A DNA stretch of 64,000 nt from Streptomyces xanthii (lineage in GTDB: Bacteria; Actinomycetota; Actinomycetes; Streptomycetales; Streptomycetaceae): the NCBI RefSeq assembly GCF_014621695.1, contig NZ_CP061281.1, positions 3,162,001 to 3,226,000 on the forward strand, in the 5' to 3' direction. This document shows positions 1 to 9,678 of the stretch, piece by piece. The translations under genes and the position numbers were made by a program. Position 1 is the stretch's first letter. Every line of letters starts with the position of its first letter. The notes below the pieces were generated by a model, which searched no databases, had not been told where the DNA came from, and was given only the letters and a program-made list of their open reading frames with translations.

Positions 1-50
1 GTATCAGGTACCGGAGTCAGTGTCCGAGCAGGCGGCTGCCTGTCGGAGAT

Positions 51-74
51 CCGGGGGACGCGAGCGTCCCCCGG
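51..74 (-). terminator. Stem-loop downstream of rpoA
   Basis: A perfect 10-bp inverted repeat (51-60 with 65-74, 4-nt loop) lies 13 nt past the rpoA stop. No T-tract follows it on the minus strand. It may be a weak terminator or an mRNA-stabilising hairpin before the next gene, which would be rplQ if the usual order continues outside the window. Confidence 0.5.
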
Positions 75-87
75 AAAGCGGGACCGA

Positions 88-1110
88 TCAGTACTGCTCG
101 GTCTCCACGAAGCCCGCGTCCGCGTCGTCGTCGGCGCCGAAGGCGTCCGCGGCGGCGGTCGGGTCGAACCCGGGGGGCGAGTCCTTGAGCGCGAGGCCCA
201 TGCCGGCGAGCTTGGCCTTGACCTCGTCGATCGACTTCGCACCGAAGTTGCGGATGTCGAGCAGGTCCGCCTCGGAGCGGGCGACGAGCTCACCCACGGA
301 GTGGATGCCCTCGCGCTTGAGGCAGTTGTACGACCGAACGGTGAGCTCGAGCTCCTCGATCGGCAGCGCCAGGTCGGCGGCCAGGGCGGCGTCCGTCGGG
401 GACGGACCCATGTCGATGCCCTCGGCGTCGATGTTCAGCTCGCGGGCGAGACCGAACAGCTCGACCAGGGTCTTGCCGGCGGACGCCATGGCGTCACGCG
501 GGCGCATGGCCTGCTTGGTCTCGACGTCGACGATCAGCTTGTCGAAGTCGGTGCGCTGCTCGACACGCGTGGCCTCGACCTTGTACGTGACCTTGAGAAC
601 CGGCGAGTAGATCGAGTCGACCGGGATGCGCCCGATCTCCTGACCGACCTGCTTGTTCTGCACGGCGGAGACGTAGCCGCGACCGCGCTCGACGGTCAGC
701 TCCATCTCCAGCTTGCCCTTGCCGTTGAGCGTGGCGAGGACGAGGTCGGGGTTGTGCACCTCGACACCGGCCGGGGGCGCGATGTCGGCGGCGGTGACCA
801 GACCCGGGCCCTGCTTGCGCAGGTACATCACGACCGGCTCGTCGTGCTCCGAGGAGACGACCAGCTGCTTGATGTTGAGGATCAGGTCGGTGACGTCCTC
901 CTTGACGCCCGGCACGGTGGTGAACTCGTGCAGGACACCGTCGATGCGGATGCTGGTGACAGCAGCGCCGGGGATCGACGAGAGGAGCGTGCGGCGGAGG
1001 GAGTTGCCGAGGGTGTAACCGAAGCCCGGCTCCAGCGGCTCGATCACGAACCGGGAGCGGAACTCGTCGACGACCTCTTCGGTCAACGAGGGACGCTGAG
1101 CAATCAGCAT
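88..1110 (-). CDS. rpoA: DNA-directed RNA polymerase alpha subunit
   Basis: This is the alpha subunit of RNA polymerase, 340 aa, a usual length for actinobacteria. The N-terminal domain (about 1-235) dimerises and nucleates beta and beta-prime assembly. The C-terminal domain (about 250-315, with the helix around [14 protein letters not shown]) contacts UP elements and activators. An acidic tail rich in Asp and Ala follows. The ATG has an AAGGA ribosome-binding site about 9 nt upstream. It is the last complete gene of the alpha operon here. A 162-nt gap with a stem-loop separates it from rpsK, so its level may be set separately from the ribosomal genes. Confidence 0.98.
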   Translation of the reverse strand: MLIAQRPSLTEEVVDEFRSRFVIEPLEPGFGYTLGNSLRRTLLSSIPGAAVTSIRIDGVLHEFTTVPGVKEDVTDLILNIKQLVVSSEHDEPVVMYLRKQGPGLVTAADIAPPAGVEVHNPDLVLATLNGKGKLEMELTVERGRGYVSAVQNKQVGQEIGRIPVDSIYSPVLKVTYKVEATRVEQRTDFDKLIVDVETKQAMRPRDAMASAGKTLVELFGLARELNIDAEGIDMGPSPTDAALAADLALPIEELELTVRSYNCLKREGIHSVGELVARSEADLLDIRNFGAKSIDEVKAKLAGMGLALKDSPPGFDPTAAADAFGADDDADAGFVETEQY

Positions 1111-1197
1111 TCTGCGAATCCTTCAGTCATGGGCACCCACTATTTGATGCCCGACTCACCGGGCGGTAGCCCGATATGTACTACAGCTGCAATGGTA

Positions 1198-1234
1198 CGG
1201 GCGGCACGGCCTCTGACGAGAGCCGTACCGCCCG
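1198..1234 (-). terminator. Stem-loop between rpsK and rpoA
   Basis: The arms 1198-1210 and 1222-1234 pair at 12 of 13 positions around an 11-nt loop. No T-run follows. It lies in the rpsK-rpoA gap and could attenuate readthrough or mark an RNA processing point ahead of rpoA. Confidence 0.45.
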
Positions 1235-1272
1235 GAAACCTCAGACCAAGCGGCCTGCGCTGCTGACCTGGG

Positions 1273-1677
1273 TCAGACGCGGCGACGCTTGGGCGGACGG
1301 CAGCCGTTGTGCGGCGTGGGCGTCACGTCCTGGATCGAACCGACCTCGAGGCCCGTGGCCTGGAGGGAGCGGATCGCGGTCTCACGGCCGGAGCCGGGAC
1401 CCTTGACGAACACGTCGACCTTGCGCATGCCGTGCTCCTGCGCGCGGCGGGCGGCCGACTCGGCGGCCATCTGCGCGGCGAACGGGGTCGACTTGCGCGA
1501 ACCCTTGAAGCCGACGTGGCCGGCGGAGGCCCACGAGATCACGTTGCCGGTCGGGTCCGTGATGGACACGATCGTGTTGTTGAACGTGCTCTTGATGTGC
1601 GCGTGGCCGTGAGCGACGTTCTTCTTTTCCTTGCGGCGCACCTTCTTGGCAGCGCCCTGACGACCCTTGGGGGGCAT
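1273..1677 (-). CDS. rpsK: 30S ribosomal protein S11
   Basis: S11 is 134 aa and forms part of the 30S platform beside S18 and the Shine-Dalgarno helix. The conserved core ([20 protein letters not shown]) and the C-terminal [18 protein letters not shown] tail are present. The basic N-terminus ([18 protein letters not shown]) is typical of actinobacteria. AGGAG lies just upstream of the ATG. It follows rpsM by 66 nt in the alpha operon. Confidence 0.98.
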   Translation of the reverse strand: MPPKGRQGAAKKVRRKEKKNVAHGHAHIKSTFNNTIVSITDPTGNVISWASAGHVGFKGSRKSTPFAAQMAAESAARRAQEHGMRKVDVFVKGPGSGRETAIRSLQATGLEVGSIQDVTPTPHNGCRPPKRRRV

Positions 1678-1743
1678 CTATATCTCCTACGGGAGGTGGT
1701 CGGTCCTACAGCGAAGACCGCTTGGTCAAGCGTCCGCTGAGGA

Positions 1744-2124
1744 CTACTTCTTGCCCGGCTTCTTCTTACCGGCGATGGCGCGACGCGGGCCCTTGCGGGT
1801 GCGGGCGTTCGTGCTGGTGCGCTGACCGCGGACCGGCAGACCACGACGGTGGCGCAGACCCTGGTAGCAGCCGATCTCGACCTTGCGGCGGATGTCGGCC
1901 TGGATCTCGCGACGGAGGTCACCCTCGGTCTGGTAGTTCTGGTCCACGTACTCGCGGATCTTGACGAGGTCTTCCTCGCTCAGGTCGCGAACACGGACGT
2001 TGCGGTCCACACCGGTGGCGTCCAGCGTCTGCTGGGCGCGCGTACGCCCGATGCCGAACACGTAGGTGAGGGCAACCTCGACGCGCTTGTCGCGCGGGAG
2101 GTCAACACCTTCAAGGCGTGCCAT
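1744..2124 (-). CDS. rpsM: 30S ribosomal protein S13
   Basis: S13 is 126 aa and sits in the head of the 30S subunit, contacting P-site tRNA and the L5 bridge. The N-terminal [20 protein letters not shown] helix-hairpin region and the basic C-terminal tail ([20 protein letters not shown]) are intact. AGGAG lies upstream of the ATG. The gene follows rpmJ after a 214-nt gap in which I see no further gene. Confidence 0.98.
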   Translation of the reverse strand: MARLEGVDLPRDKRVEVALTYVFGIGRTRAQQTLDATGVDRNVRVRDLSEEDLVKIREYVDQNYQTEGDLRREIQADIRRKVEIGCYQGLRHRRGLPVRGQRTSTNARTRKGPRRAIAGKKKPGKK

Positions 2125-2338
2125 TCAAGGCTCCTGTTGATACTCGGAGGTCTGCAGCAGAACCACTCCCAGCCGCCGTCCTCTTTGAGCTCAAAGATTT
2201 GGTACGAGCTGGGTCCTCGGCCTCCGACCGAGGGTGTCGCCACGACGAGACGTGCTCGGCGCCGGCGGGCCCTGCATATTTACTGAATGTGCTGCGTCGC
2301 GCGAAATCTACGAACGAACTGCAGTGAACGGGTCTACG

Positions 2339-2452
2339 TCAGCCCTGGCGCTGCTTGTGGCGCGGGTTGTCGCAGATCACCATGACCCGGCCGTGACGGC
2401 GGATCACCCTGCACTTGTCGCAGATCTTCTTGACGCTCGGCTTGACCTTCAT
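2339..2452 (-). CDS. rpmJ: 50S ribosomal protein L36 (zinc type)
   Basis: This short gene encodes a 37-aa L36 that starts [14 protein letters not shown] and ends NPRHKQRQG. Cys11, Cys14, Cys27 and His32 form the zinc-binding set, so this is the zinc-containing form of L36. It lies between infA and rpsM, its standard place. Streptomyces often carry a second, zinc-free L36 elsewhere, controlled by zinc availability; that copy is not in this window. Confidence 0.95.
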   Translation of the reverse strand: MKVKPSVKKICDKCRVIRRHGRVMVICDNPRHKQRQG

Positions 2453-2511
2453 GGGTGAGGTTCTCCGGGTCAGTTGCCGGCGGCCCGCAGAGTGCGGGAC
2501 TCGGGCAAGAT

Positions 2512-2733
2512 CTACTTGTACCGGTAGACGATCCGGCCACGCGTCAGGTCGTACGGAGACAGCTCCACCACGACCCGGTCGTCAGGGAGGATGCGGATGT
2601 AGTGCATGCGCATCTTGCCGCTGATGTGTGCCAGGACCTGGTGGCCGTTCTGGAGCTCGACCTTGAACATGGCGTTCGGCAGAGACTCGACGACAGTGCC
2701 CTCGATCTCGATGGCACCTTGCTTCTTGGCCAC
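2512..2733 (-). CDS. infA: Translation initiation factor IF-1
   Basis: IF-1 binds the 30S A site during initiation. Starting from GTG at 2733 gives 73 aa, the family length, with a GAAGG site just upstream. The reading frame continues 24 codons further up, but those residues do not match IF-1. The protein is a single S1-like OB fold ([20 protein letters not shown] ... [11 protein letters not shown]). It lies about 60 nt before rpmJ and 207 nt after map. Confidence 0.97.
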   Translation of the reverse strand: MAKKQGAIEIEGTVVESLPNAMFKVELQNGHQVLAHISGKMRMHYIRILPDDRVVVELSPYDLTRGRIVYRYK

Positions 2734-2940
2734 GCTTCGCCCTTCGAATCGACTACCTTGATCGACTTCCGTGTCTGCCGCGTTCCGACCTGCGGACATG
2801 CGCATACACGAGAGCCGACGAGTCAGTCTACGTCAGGACCCCCGGAAAGACGAATCCAGGAATTCTGCCCTACCACAAAGATCCCTAAGCCTCCGCCCAC
2901 AGCGATCCGCGACAGCGCCGGGAGACCGGGTCCCACTGAG

Positions 2941-3777
2941 CTACGCCAACGGATCCGGCGCCGCCGTCACGCCCATCTCCGCCAGCTTCGCCTTGCCGCC
3001 GTCGGGGGAGGTCAGGACCAAGGGGCCCTCTTCGGTCAGGGCGACCGAGTGCTCCCAGTGCGAGGACCAGGTGCCGTCCGTCGTGATGACCGTCCAGTCG
3101 TCCTCGAGGACCTCGGTCTTCGGGGTGCCGAGCGAGACCATCGGCTCGATCGCGAGGCAGAAGCCGGGGACCAGCTTCGGGCCCTTGCCGCGGCGGCGCT
3201 CGACGTAGTTCAGCAGGTGCGGGTCCATGTGCATCTCGGTGCCGATGCCGTGGCCGCCGTAGTCCTCGACGATCCCGTACTTGCCGCCGCCCGGCTTCGG
3301 CTGGCGGCGGATGTACGTCTCGATGGCGCGGGAGATGTCCACGAGCCGGTTGCCGGCCTTCATCGCGGCGATGCCGGCCCACATCGACTCCTCGGTCACC
3401 CGGGAGAGCTCGAGCAGCTCCGGAGCGTGACCGGAGCCCACGAACGCGGTGTACGCGGCGTCCCCGTGCCAGCCGTCGACGATCGCGCCGCAGTCGATGG
3501 AGATGATGTCGCCGTCCTCCAGGACGACGTTCTCGCTCGGGATGCCGTGGACGACGACCTCGTTCTTCGAGGTGCAGATCGTCGCGGGGAAGCCCCCGTA
3601 CCCGAGGAAGTTCGACTTCGCGCCGTGCTCCGCGATCACCTTGCGGGCGACCTCGTCGAGGTCCCGCGTCGTCGCGCCCGGAACGGCCGCCTCCCGGGTC
3701 GCGGCATGGATCGCCGCGACGACAAGCCCCGCCTCCCGCATCTTGCGAATCTGCTCGGGGGTCTTGATCTGCACCAT
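2941..3777 (-). CDS. map: Type I methionine aminopeptidase
   Basis: This enzyme removes the initiator methionine from nascent proteins in the cytosol. At 278 aa it is slightly longer than E. coli Map (264 aa). The five metal ligands of the pita-bread fold are present: two Asp in SIDCGAIVDGWHGDAAYTAF, His in GGHGIGTEMH, Glu in LAIEPMVSLG and Glu in HWEHSVALTE. The segment after the His reads MHMDPHLLNY rather than the common HEEP form, which suggests a map variant within the family. It follows adk after a gap with a stem-loop. Confidence 0.97.
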   Translation of the reverse strand: MVQIKTPEQIRKMREAGLVVAAIHAATREAAVPGATTRDLDEVARKVIAEHGAKSNFLGYGGFPATICTSKNEVVVHGIPSENVVLEDGDIISIDCGAIVDGWHGDAAYTAFVGSGHAPELLELSRVTEESMWAGIAAMKAGNRLVDISRAIETYIRRQPKPGGGKYGIVEDYGGHGIGTEMHMDPHLLNYVERRRGKGPKLVPGFCLAIEPMVSLGTPKTEVLEDDWTVITTDGTWSSHWEHSVALTEEGPLVLTSPDGGKAKLAEMGVTAAPDPLA

Positions 3778-3827
3778 GGGGGCCTGCGCTCTCCGTCATA
3801 CCGGTAAGGGAGTACCCACCAACACTA

Positions 3828-3861
3828 AGGCCGCGGCCCCCTCGAAAGGGAACCGCGGCCT
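3828..3861 (-). terminator. Stem-loop between adk and map
   Basis: The 9-bp GC-rich arms 3828-3836 and 3853-3861 are perfect, with further C/G pairing inside. It lies 30 nt past the adk stop and about 50 nt before map. There is no T-run. It probably reduces or processes adk-map readthrough. Confidence 0.5.
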
Positions 3862-3890
3862 GAGTGAAGCGATGTGCCGGGCGGAACCGG

Positions 3891-4538
3891 TCAGCGACCG
3901 AGGGCCTCCATGGCCTTCGCCGTGACCTCGTCCACCTTGCCCAGCGCGGAGATCGTCTTCACGAGCCCCTGCGCCTGGTAGTAGCCGATGATCGGCTCGG
4001 TCTGCGTGTGGTAGACCTCGAGCCGCTTGCGCACGGTCTCTTCCTGGTCGTCGTCACGCTGGTACAGCTCGCCACCGCAGACGTCACAGACGCCCTCGGT
4101 CTTGGGCTGCTTGTACTCGACGTGGAACACGTGCGCCGAGTCGTTGCGGCAGATGCGGCGGCCGGCGATGCGCTTGACCACCTCGTCCTCGGGGACCTCG
4201 AGGTCCAGGACCGCGTCCAGCTTCACGTCGTCGGCCTGCAGGGCGACGTCGAGCGCCTCGGCCTGCGAGACGTTGCGCGGGAAGCCGTCGAGCAGGAAGC
4301 CGTTGACGGCGTCCGGCTGCTCCATGCGGTCCTTGGCCATCCCGATGGTGACCTCGTCCGGGACGAGCTGGCCGGCGTCCATGTAGGACTTGGCCTTCTT
4401 GCCCAGCTCCGTGCCCTGGCTGATGTTGGCACGGAAGAGGTCGCCCGTGGAGATGTGCGGGATCGACAGGTTCTTGGCAAGGAACGCGGCCTGCGTTCCC
4501 TTGCCTGCACCAGGCGGCCCGACGAGGACGATTCGCAT
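3891..4538 (-). CDS. adk: Adenylate kinase
   Basis: Adenylate kinase interconverts 2 ADP with ATP and AMP. It has 215 aa, with the P-loop GPPGAGKGTQ at residues 8-17 and the DGFPR motif at 84-88. The lid domain is the long form and carries Cys130, Cys151 and Cys154. The fourth zinc position is not the usual Cys (the residues around it are Asp133, Ser134 and His136). The start codon shares one base with the secY stop (TGATG), so translation of the two is likely coupled. Confidence 0.97.
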   Translation of the reverse strand: MRIVLVGPPGAGKGTQAAFLAKNLSIPHISTGDLFRANISQGTELGKKAKSYMDAGQLVPDEVTIGMAKDRMEQPDAVNGFLLDGFPRNVSQAEALDVALQADDVKLDAVLDLEVPEDEVVKRIAGRRICRNDSAHVFHVEYKQPKTEGVCDVCGGELYQRDDDQEETVRKRLEVYHTQTEPIIGYYQAQGLVKTISALGKVDEVTAKAMEALGR

Positions 4539-5851
4539 CAGCGGAGGAACCCTTCGTAATTGCGCTGCTGGAGCTGGCTCTCGATCTGCTTCACCGTTTC
4601 CAGACCAACACCCACGATGATCAGGATGCTGGTGCCGCCGAACGGGAAGTTCTGGTTTGCCCCGAAACCAACCAACGCCATCGTCGGTACAAGAGCGATC
4701 AGACCCAAGTACAGCGAGCCCGGCCAGGTGATCCGGTTGAGCACGTACGAGAGATACTCAGCGGTCGGTCGGCCAGCCCGGATGCCCGGGATGAAGCCAC
4801 CATACTTCTTCATGTTGTCCGCGACTTCCTCGGGGTTGAACGAGATCGCCACGTAGAAGAAGGCGAAGAACACGATCAACAGGAAGTACGTAACGATGTA
4901 GATCGGGTGATTTCCCTTGGTCAGGTGGTCGTCGATCCACACCTTCCACGACGAGTCACCGCCCGCGAACTGCGCGACGAGCGCCGGAATGTAGAGCAGC
5001 GACGACGCGAAGATGACAGGGATCACACCCGCCTGGTTCACCTTCAACGGGATGTAAGTGGACGTACCGCCGTAGGAACGGCGGCCGATCATGCGCTTCG
5101 CGTACTGCACCGGAATGCGGCGCTGGGCCTGCTCGACGAAGACCACCAGGCCGACCATGACGAGGCCGACGAGGATGACGGTGCCGAACTCGATCCAGCC
5201 GTCGGCCAGGGAGCCCTGCTGCTTGATGGCCCACAGCGCGGACGGGAAGGTGGCGGCGATCGAGATGAACATCAGGATCGACATGCCGTTGCCGATGCCG
5301 CGGTCGGTGATGAGCTCGCCGAGCCACATCATCACGCAGGTGCCGGCGGTCATCGTGATGACCATCGTGATGGTGATGAAGATCGACTGGTCGGGCACGA
5401 TCTGGCTGGCGACGGGGCAGCCCTGGAAGAGCGCGCCGGTGCGGGCCGTGGCGACGAGGCCGGTGCCCTGGAGGATGGCGAGCGCCACCGTCAGATAACG
5501 GGTGTACTGGGTGATCTTCGCCGTACCCGCCTGGCCCTCCTTCTTGAGGGCTTCCAGGCGCGGGATCACCACGGTGAGCAGCTGCAGAATGATGCTCGCG
5601 GTGATGTACGGCATGATGCCCAGCGCGAAGACCGTGATCTGCAGCAGAGCGCCACCGCTGAACATGTTGACCAGACCGAACAGGCCGGTGCTGGAATTGG
5701 CCACGTCCATACACGTCTGGACGTTCGAGTAATCCACACCGGGGATGGGGATGTGCGCCCCGAGCCGGTAGATCACGACGATGCCCAGCGTGAAGAGCAG
5801 CTTCTTGCGCAGGTCGGGCGTCTTGAACGCCCGGGCGAACGCGGTGAGCAC
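4538..5851 (-). CDS. secY: Preprotein translocase channel subunit SecY
   Basis: SecY forms the protein-conducting channel of the Sec pathway in the cytoplasmic membrane. It has 437 aa and ten predicted membrane segments. The N-terminal FKTPDLRKKLLFTLGIVVIY and the cytoplasmic C5 region (RRSYGGTSTYIPLKVNQAGV) match the family. It overlaps adk by one base. A strong stem-loop separates it from rplO, so it probably has its own transcription input. Its partner SecE is encoded at 45.9 kb in this window. Confidence 0.98.
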   Translation of the reverse strand: MLTAFARAFKTPDLRKKLLFTLGIVVIYRLGAHIPIPGVDYSNVQTCMDVANSSTGLFGLVNMFSGGALLQITVFALGIMPYITASIILQLLTVVIPRLEALKKEGQAGTAKITQYTRYLTVALAILQGTGLVATARTGALFQGCPVASQIVPDQSIFITITMVITMTAGTCVMMWLGELITDRGIGNGMSILMFISIAATFPSALWAIKQQGSLADGWIEFGTVILVGLVMVGLVVFVEQAQRRIPVQYAKRMIGRRSYGGTSTYIPLKVNQAGVIPVIFASSLLYIPALVAQFAGGDSSWKVWIDDHLTKGNHPIYIVTYFLLIVFFAFFYVAISFNPEEVADNMKKYGGFIPGIRAGRPTAEYLSYVLNRITWPGSLYLGLIALVPTMALVGFGANQNFPFGGTSILIIVGVGLETVKQIESQLQQRNYEGFLR

Positions 5852-6018
5852 GGTGCCTCCTGCGACCCCCGCGCGCGTGCGTCAGAGGTGACGGTCTTGA
5901 GGATTCGACGAATACGTAACGGCCGAGGGCCGGGATTGGTGCCGGGGGCACACAACAACCCGGAAATCAGCAGCGGTGGCCACCTTACCGGCGTACCTGC
6001 CCCCCTAGGAACGACCAA

Positions 6019-6050
6019 CCGGGGATACCCCTTTTGTGGGGTATCCCCGG
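6019..6050 (-). terminator. Strong stem-loop between rplO and secY
   Basis: This is a perfect 13-bp inverted repeat (6019-6031 with 6038-6050) around a 6-nt loop, 37 nt past the rplO stop. No clear T-run follows on the minus strand. It is a likely terminator or attenuator that splits the spc operon at secY. Confidence 0.65.
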
Positions 6051-6086
6051 TCGGGATCGTTCATGTCATCGAGACGGTGTCTGGGT

Positions 6087-6542
6087 TCAGACGAGCTCGG
6101 TGACCGTACCGCCGGCGGCGGTGATCTTCTCCTTGGCGGAGCCGGAGACGGCGTCGACCGTCACCTGCAGCGCCACGGTGATCTCGCCCTGGCCGAGGAC
6201 CTTGACGAGGCTGTTCTTGCGGACAGCACCCTTCTCCACCAGACCCTCGACGGTGACTTCGCCACCCTCGGGGTACAGCGAGGCGAGCTTGTCCAGGTTC
6301 ACGACCTGGAACTCGACCTTGAAGGGGTTCTTGAAGCCCTTCAGCTTCGGGAGACGCATGTGGAGGGGCATCTGGCCACCCTCGAAGCGCTCCGGAACCT
6401 GGTAACGGGCCTTCGTGCCCTTGGTACCACGACCGGCCGTCTTACCCTTCGACGCCTCACCACGACCGACACGGGTCTTGGCGGTCTTGGCGCCGGGGGC
6501 CGGACGGAGGTTGTGGATCTTCAGCGGGTTGTTCTCCGCCAT
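6087..6542 (-). CDS. rplO: 50S ribosomal protein L15
   Basis: L15 is 151 aa and a late-assembly protein of the large subunit. The Gly/Arg/Lys-rich N-terminal extension ([20 protein letters not shown]) and the compact C-terminal fold ([19 protein letters not shown]) are typical. It starts 2 nt after the rpmD stop in the spc operon and is the last gene before the secY stem-loop. Confidence 0.98.
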   Translation of the reverse strand: MAENNPLKIHNLRPAPGAKTAKTRVGRGEASKGKTAGRGTKGTKARYQVPERFEGGQMPLHMRLPKLKGFKNPFKVEFQVVNLDKLASLYPEGGEVTVEGLVEKGAVRKNSLVKVLGQGEITVALQVTVDAVSGSAKEKITAAGGTVTELV

Positions 6543-6544
6543 GA

Positions 6545-6724
6545 TCAGACCTCCTCAACCGTCACGAGGTGGCGGACGGTGTGCACCATGCCGCGGAACT
6601 CGGGGCGGTCCTCCTTGACGACCTGCGTGTTGATGCCCTTGAGACCAAGGGAGCGCAGGGTGTCACGGTGGTTCTGCTTGCTGCCGATGTACGACTTCAC
6701 CTGCGTGATCTTGAGCTGCGCCAT
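6545..6724 (-). CDS. rpmD: 50S ribosomal protein L30
   Basis: L30 has 59 aa and starts [17 protein letters not shown], with the conserved [12 protein letters not shown] core. The ATG at 6722-6724 shares one base with the rpsE stop (TAATG), which fixes the start and implies coupled translation. The open frame runs further upstream, but only into the antisense of rpsE reading. Confidence 0.96.
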   Translation of the reverse strand: MAQLKITQVKSYIGSKQNHRDTLRSLGLKGINTQVVKEDRPEFRGMVHTVRHLVTVEEV

Positions 6725-7329
6725 TACGCACCAGCCCCGGCACGCGCACGGAGAAGAGCCGCGGGGGCGACGTCCTCGAGCGGCAGACCACGGCGAGCCG
6801 CGATCTCCTCGGGACGCTGCAGGCCCTTGAGGGCCGCCACGGTCGCGTGCACGATGTTGATCGCGTTGTCGGAGCCGAGCGACTTCGACAGGATGTCGTG
6901 AACGCCGGCGCACTCGAGCACGGCGCGCACCGGACCACCGGCGATAACACCGGTACCCGGGGACGCGGGCTTGAGCAGCACGACGCCGGCAGCCTTCTCA
7001 CCCTGGATCGGGTGGGGGATGGTGCCCTGGATACGGGGGACCTTGAAGAAGTGCTTCTTGGCCTCCTCAACACCCTTGGCGATGGCGGCCGGCACCTCCT
7101 TGGCCTTGCCGTAACCGACACCCACGGTGCCGTCACCGTCGCCCACTACGACGAGCGCAGTGAAGCTGAAGCGACGACCACCCTTCACAACCTTGGCGAC
7201 GCGGTTGATCGCGACAACGCGCTCAACGTACGCGGTCTTCTCGGCGGCAGCAGCGCCACCGTCGCGACCCTTCCGGTCCCGCCGCTCGCCGCCACCGGCA
7301 CCGCCACCGCGGCGCTGGGGTCCAGCCAT
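6724..7329 (-). CDS. rpsE: 30S ribosomal protein S5
   Basis: S5 has 201 aa and contributes to decoding accuracy beside S4. The double-stranded RNA-binding domain begins around [20 protein letters not shown], and the C-terminal domain includes [15 protein letters not shown] Gly/Arg-rich N-terminal tail of about 35 residues ([20 protein letters not shown]) makes it longer than E. coli S5. This is common in actinobacteria and may bind rRNA non-specifically. Confidence 0.98.
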   Translation of the reverse strand: MAGPQRRGGGAGGGERRDRKGRDGGAAAAEKTAYVERVVAINRVAKVVKGGRRFSFTALVVVGDGDGTVGVGYGKAKEVPAAIAKGVEEAKKHFFKVPRIQGTIPHPIQGEKAAGVVLLKPASPGTGVIAGGPVRAVLECAGVHDILSKSLGSDNAINIVHATVAALKGLQRPEEIAARRGLPLEDVAPAALLRARAGAGA

Positions 7330-7370
7330 TGGAATTACCTCTCTCTGTTTCCGCTAGCTACGGAACCGGC

Positions 7371-7754
7371 TCAGAACTTCAGGCCGGCTTCGCGGGCGGC
7401 GTCCGCCAGGGCGGCGATGCGCCCGGCGTACTGGTTACCACCACGGTCGAACACGACGGCCTCGACACCGGCGGCCTTGGCGCGCTCAGCGACCAGGGCA
7501 CCGACGGACTTGGCCTGCGCGGACTTGTCGCCCTCGCCGCCACGGATCGAAGCGTCCAGGGTCGAGGCCGACGCGAGGGTGTGACCCTTCACGTCGTCGA
7601 TGACCTGCGCGACGATGTTGCGGTTCGAGCGCGTCACGACCAGACGCGGACGCTCAGCCGTACCCGAGATGTGCTTACGGATACGGATGTGGCGACGCTT
7701 GATGGCAGCACGCTTGTAAGCGTCGCCCTTAGCAATCTTCTGACCGTATGCCAT
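7371..7754 (-). CDS. rplR: 50S ribosomal protein L18
   Basis: L18 has 127 aa and binds 5S rRNA together with L5 in the central protuberance. The basic N-terminus ([20 protein letters not shown]) and the conserved [20 protein letters not shown] and [20 protein letters not shown] blocks are clear. It lies 3 nt after rplF and 41 nt before rpsE in the spc operon. Confidence 0.98.
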   Translation of the reverse strand: MAYGQKIAKGDAYKRAAIKRRHIRIRKHISGTAERPRLVVTRSNRNIVAQVIDDVKGHTLASASTLDASIRGGEGDKSAQAKSVGALVAERAKAAGVEAVVFDRGGNQYAGRIAALADAAREAGLKF

Positions 7755-7757
7755 GGC

Positions 7758-8297
7758 TTACTTACCCGCCTTTCCGACCTTGCGGCGGATGACTTCGCCT
7801 TCGTACTTGACGCCCTTGGCCTTGTACGGGTCGGGCTTGCGCAGCTTGCGGATGTTGGCCGCAACCTCGCCGACCTTCTGCTTGTCGATGCCCTCGACCG
7901 AGAACTTGGTCGGCGACTCGACCTTGAAGGAGATGCCCTCGGGCGCCTCGATCAGGATCGTGTGGCTGTAGCCGAGCGAGAACTCCAGGTTGGAGCCCTT
8001 CGCCAGGACGCGGTAACCGACACCGCTGATCTCGAGCTTCTTCACGTAACCCTGGGTCACGCCGGTGATCATGTTCGCCACCAGCGTGCGGGACAGGCCG
8101 TGCAGGGCCTTGTTCTGACGCTCGTCGTTCGGGCGGGTGACGTTCAGAACGCCGTCCTCACCCTTGGCGATCTCGATCGGCGCCACGACGGTGTGGGTCA
8201 GGGTGCCCTTGGAGCCCTTGACCGTGACCGTCTGGCCGTCGATGGTGACGTCCACGCCGGCGGGAACCGTGATGGGGAGCTTGCCAATACGCGACAT
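7758..8297 (-). CDS. rplF: 50S ribosomal protein L6
   Basis: L6 has 179 aa with two similar alpha/beta repeats and lies near the sarcin-ricin loop and L7/L12 stalk base. [19 protein letters not shown] at the start and the C-terminal signature ([20 protein letters not shown]) are intact. It is followed closely by rplR. Confidence 0.98.
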   Translation of the reverse strand: MSRIGKLPITVPAGVDVTIDGQTVTVKGSKGTLTHTVVAPIEIAKGEDGVLNVTRPNDERQNKALHGLSRTLVANMITGVTQGYVKKLEISGVGYRVLAKGSNLEFSLGYSHTILIEAPEGISFKVESPTKFSVEGIDKQKVGEVAANIRKLRKPDPYKAKGVKYEGEVIRRKVGKAGK

Positions 8298-8321
8298 AGC
8301 TGTTTCCTCCGTTCCCTTCCG

Positions 8322-8720
8322 CTACCAGACGTAGGCGAGGACTTCCCCACCCACGCCCTTCTTCTGCGCCTGCTGGCCGGTCAGGAGACCGTGCGACGTG
8401 GAGATGATCGCCACGCCAAGGCCGCCGAGGACCTTCGGCAGGTTGGTGGACTTCGCGTAAACGCGCAGACCCGGCTTGGAGATGCGCTTGATGCCGGCGA
8501 TCGAACGCTCACGGTTCGGGCCGAACTTCAGCTCGAGGACGAGGTTCTTGCCGACCTCGGCGTCCTCGACCTTCCAGCCGGTGATGAAACCCTCCTGCTG
8601 GAGGATCTCGGCGATGTGCGACTTGATCTTGCTGTGCGGCATAGCCACGGTGTCGTGGTACGCCGAGTTCGCGTTACGCAGACGCGTCAGCATGTCTGCG
8701 ATCGGATCAGTCATGGTCAT
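8322..8720 (-). CDS. rpsH: 30S ribosomal protein S8
   Basis: S8 has 132 aa and binds 16S rRNA helix 21. In other bacteria it represses the spc operon by binding the L5 mRNA region. I place the start at ATG 8718-8720 ([20 protein letters not shown]). The open frame extends 67 codons upstream but that part does not look like S8. A second Met follows two codons later and could be the true start. The C-terminal [22 protein letters not shown] is canonical. Confidence 0.97.
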   Translation of the reverse strand: MTMTDPIADMLTRLRNANSAYHDTVAMPHSKIKSHIAEILQQEGFITGWKVEDAEVGKNLVLELKFGPNRERSIAGIKRISKPGLRVYAKSTNLPKVLGGLGVAIISTSHGLLTGQQAQKKGVGGEVLAYVW

Positions 8721-8929
8721 GAATTGGCCTTCGGCCTCTCTCGCCGGGGTTTCCTGTATGCGCCATCCCTCTCCCCACACAGGGGCGGGACGGGTGCGGC
8801 GCGGGGACCTACGGCGTAGTAAGTCGGTCAGGGCGACAGAGCCCAACCCCACAAGCCTAAGCCATGGGGAGCCGGTGCTCTGCCGACCCTTGTGCTTACC
8901 GAGAGATCCGGATAATCCCAACTAGGGGA

Positions 8930-9115
8930 TTACCAGGAGCTCTTGGTCACGCCCGGCAGCTCGCCACGGTGAGCCATCTCACGAAGGCACACGCGGCACA
9001 GGCCGAACTTGCGGTAGACGGAGTGCGGACGACCGCAGCGCTGGCAGCGGGTGTACGCGCGCACGCCGAACTTGGGCTTGCGGGCAGCCTTCGCGATAAG
9101 GGCCTTCTTCGCCAT
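8930..9115 (-). CDS. rpsN: 30S ribosomal protein S14, zinc type
   Basis: This is a 61-aa type Z S14 starting [20 protein letters not shown]. Cys24, Cys27, Cys40 and Cys43 form the zinc finger. It starts 5 nt after the rplE stop. The ORF could begin three codons earlier, but the Ala-Lys-Lys start matches the family. A zinc-free paralogue expressed in zinc limitation is usual in Streptomyces but is not present here. A 209-nt gap without a gene follows before rpsH. Confidence 0.97.
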   Translation of the reverse strand: MAKKALIAKAARKPKFGVRAYTRCQRCGRPHSVYRKFGLCRVCLREMAHRGELPGVTKSSW

Positions 9116-9120
9116 CTCGC

Positions 9121-9678
9121 TCACGCCTCCTTGAACGGGAAGCCGAGGTGACGAAGGAGCGCGCGGCCCTCAGCGTCGTTGGTCGCCGTGGTGACCACGG
9201 TGATGTCCATACCCCGGACGCGGTCGATCTTGTCCTGGTCGATCTCGTGGAACATGACCTGCTCGGTCAGACCGAAGGTGTAGTTGCCACGGCCGTCGAA
9301 CTGCTTGGGGGACAGACCACGGAAGTCGCGGATGCGCGGAAGCGCGAGCGACAGGGTGCGGTCCAGGAACTCCCACATGCGGTCGCCACGGAGCGTGACG
9401 TGGGCACCGATCGGCTGGCCCTCACGCAGCTTGAACTGCGCGATGGACTTGCGGGCCTTGGTGATGGCCGGCTTCTGACCCGTGATGGTGGTCAGGTCGC
9501 GGACGGCACCGTCCATGAGCTTCGAGTCACGCGCGGCGTCACCCACACCCATGTTGACCACGATCTTGACCAGACCGGGGATCTGCATGACGTTCTCGTA
9601 CGAGAACTCCTCCTGCAGCTTGCCCTTGATCTCGTCGCGGTACTTCTGCTTCAGACGCGGATTGGTGGTGGTCGTCAT
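9121..9678 (-). CDS. rplE: 50S ribosomal protein L5
   Basis: L5 has 185 aa, binds 5S rRNA and contacts P-site t[23 protein letters not shown], the [17 protein letters not shown] region and [20 protein letters not shown] are conserved. Its start codon shares a base with the rplX stop (TGATG), indicating coupled translation. Confidence 0.98.
   Translation of the reverse strand: MTTTTNPRLKQKYRDEIKGKLQEEFSYENVMQIPGLVKIVVNMGVGDAARDSKLMDGAVRDLTTITGQKPAITKARKSIAQFKLREGQPIGAHVTLRGDRMWEFLDRTLSLALPRIRDFRGLSPKQFDGRGNYTFGLTEQVMFHEIDQDKIDRVRGMDITVVTTATNDAEGRALLRHLGFPFKEA

Noticed and set aside
8910..8934. A hairpin at the rpsN stop codon
   Set aside because: The arms match at only 8 of 9 positions and it overlaps the end of the coding sequence; too weak to call.
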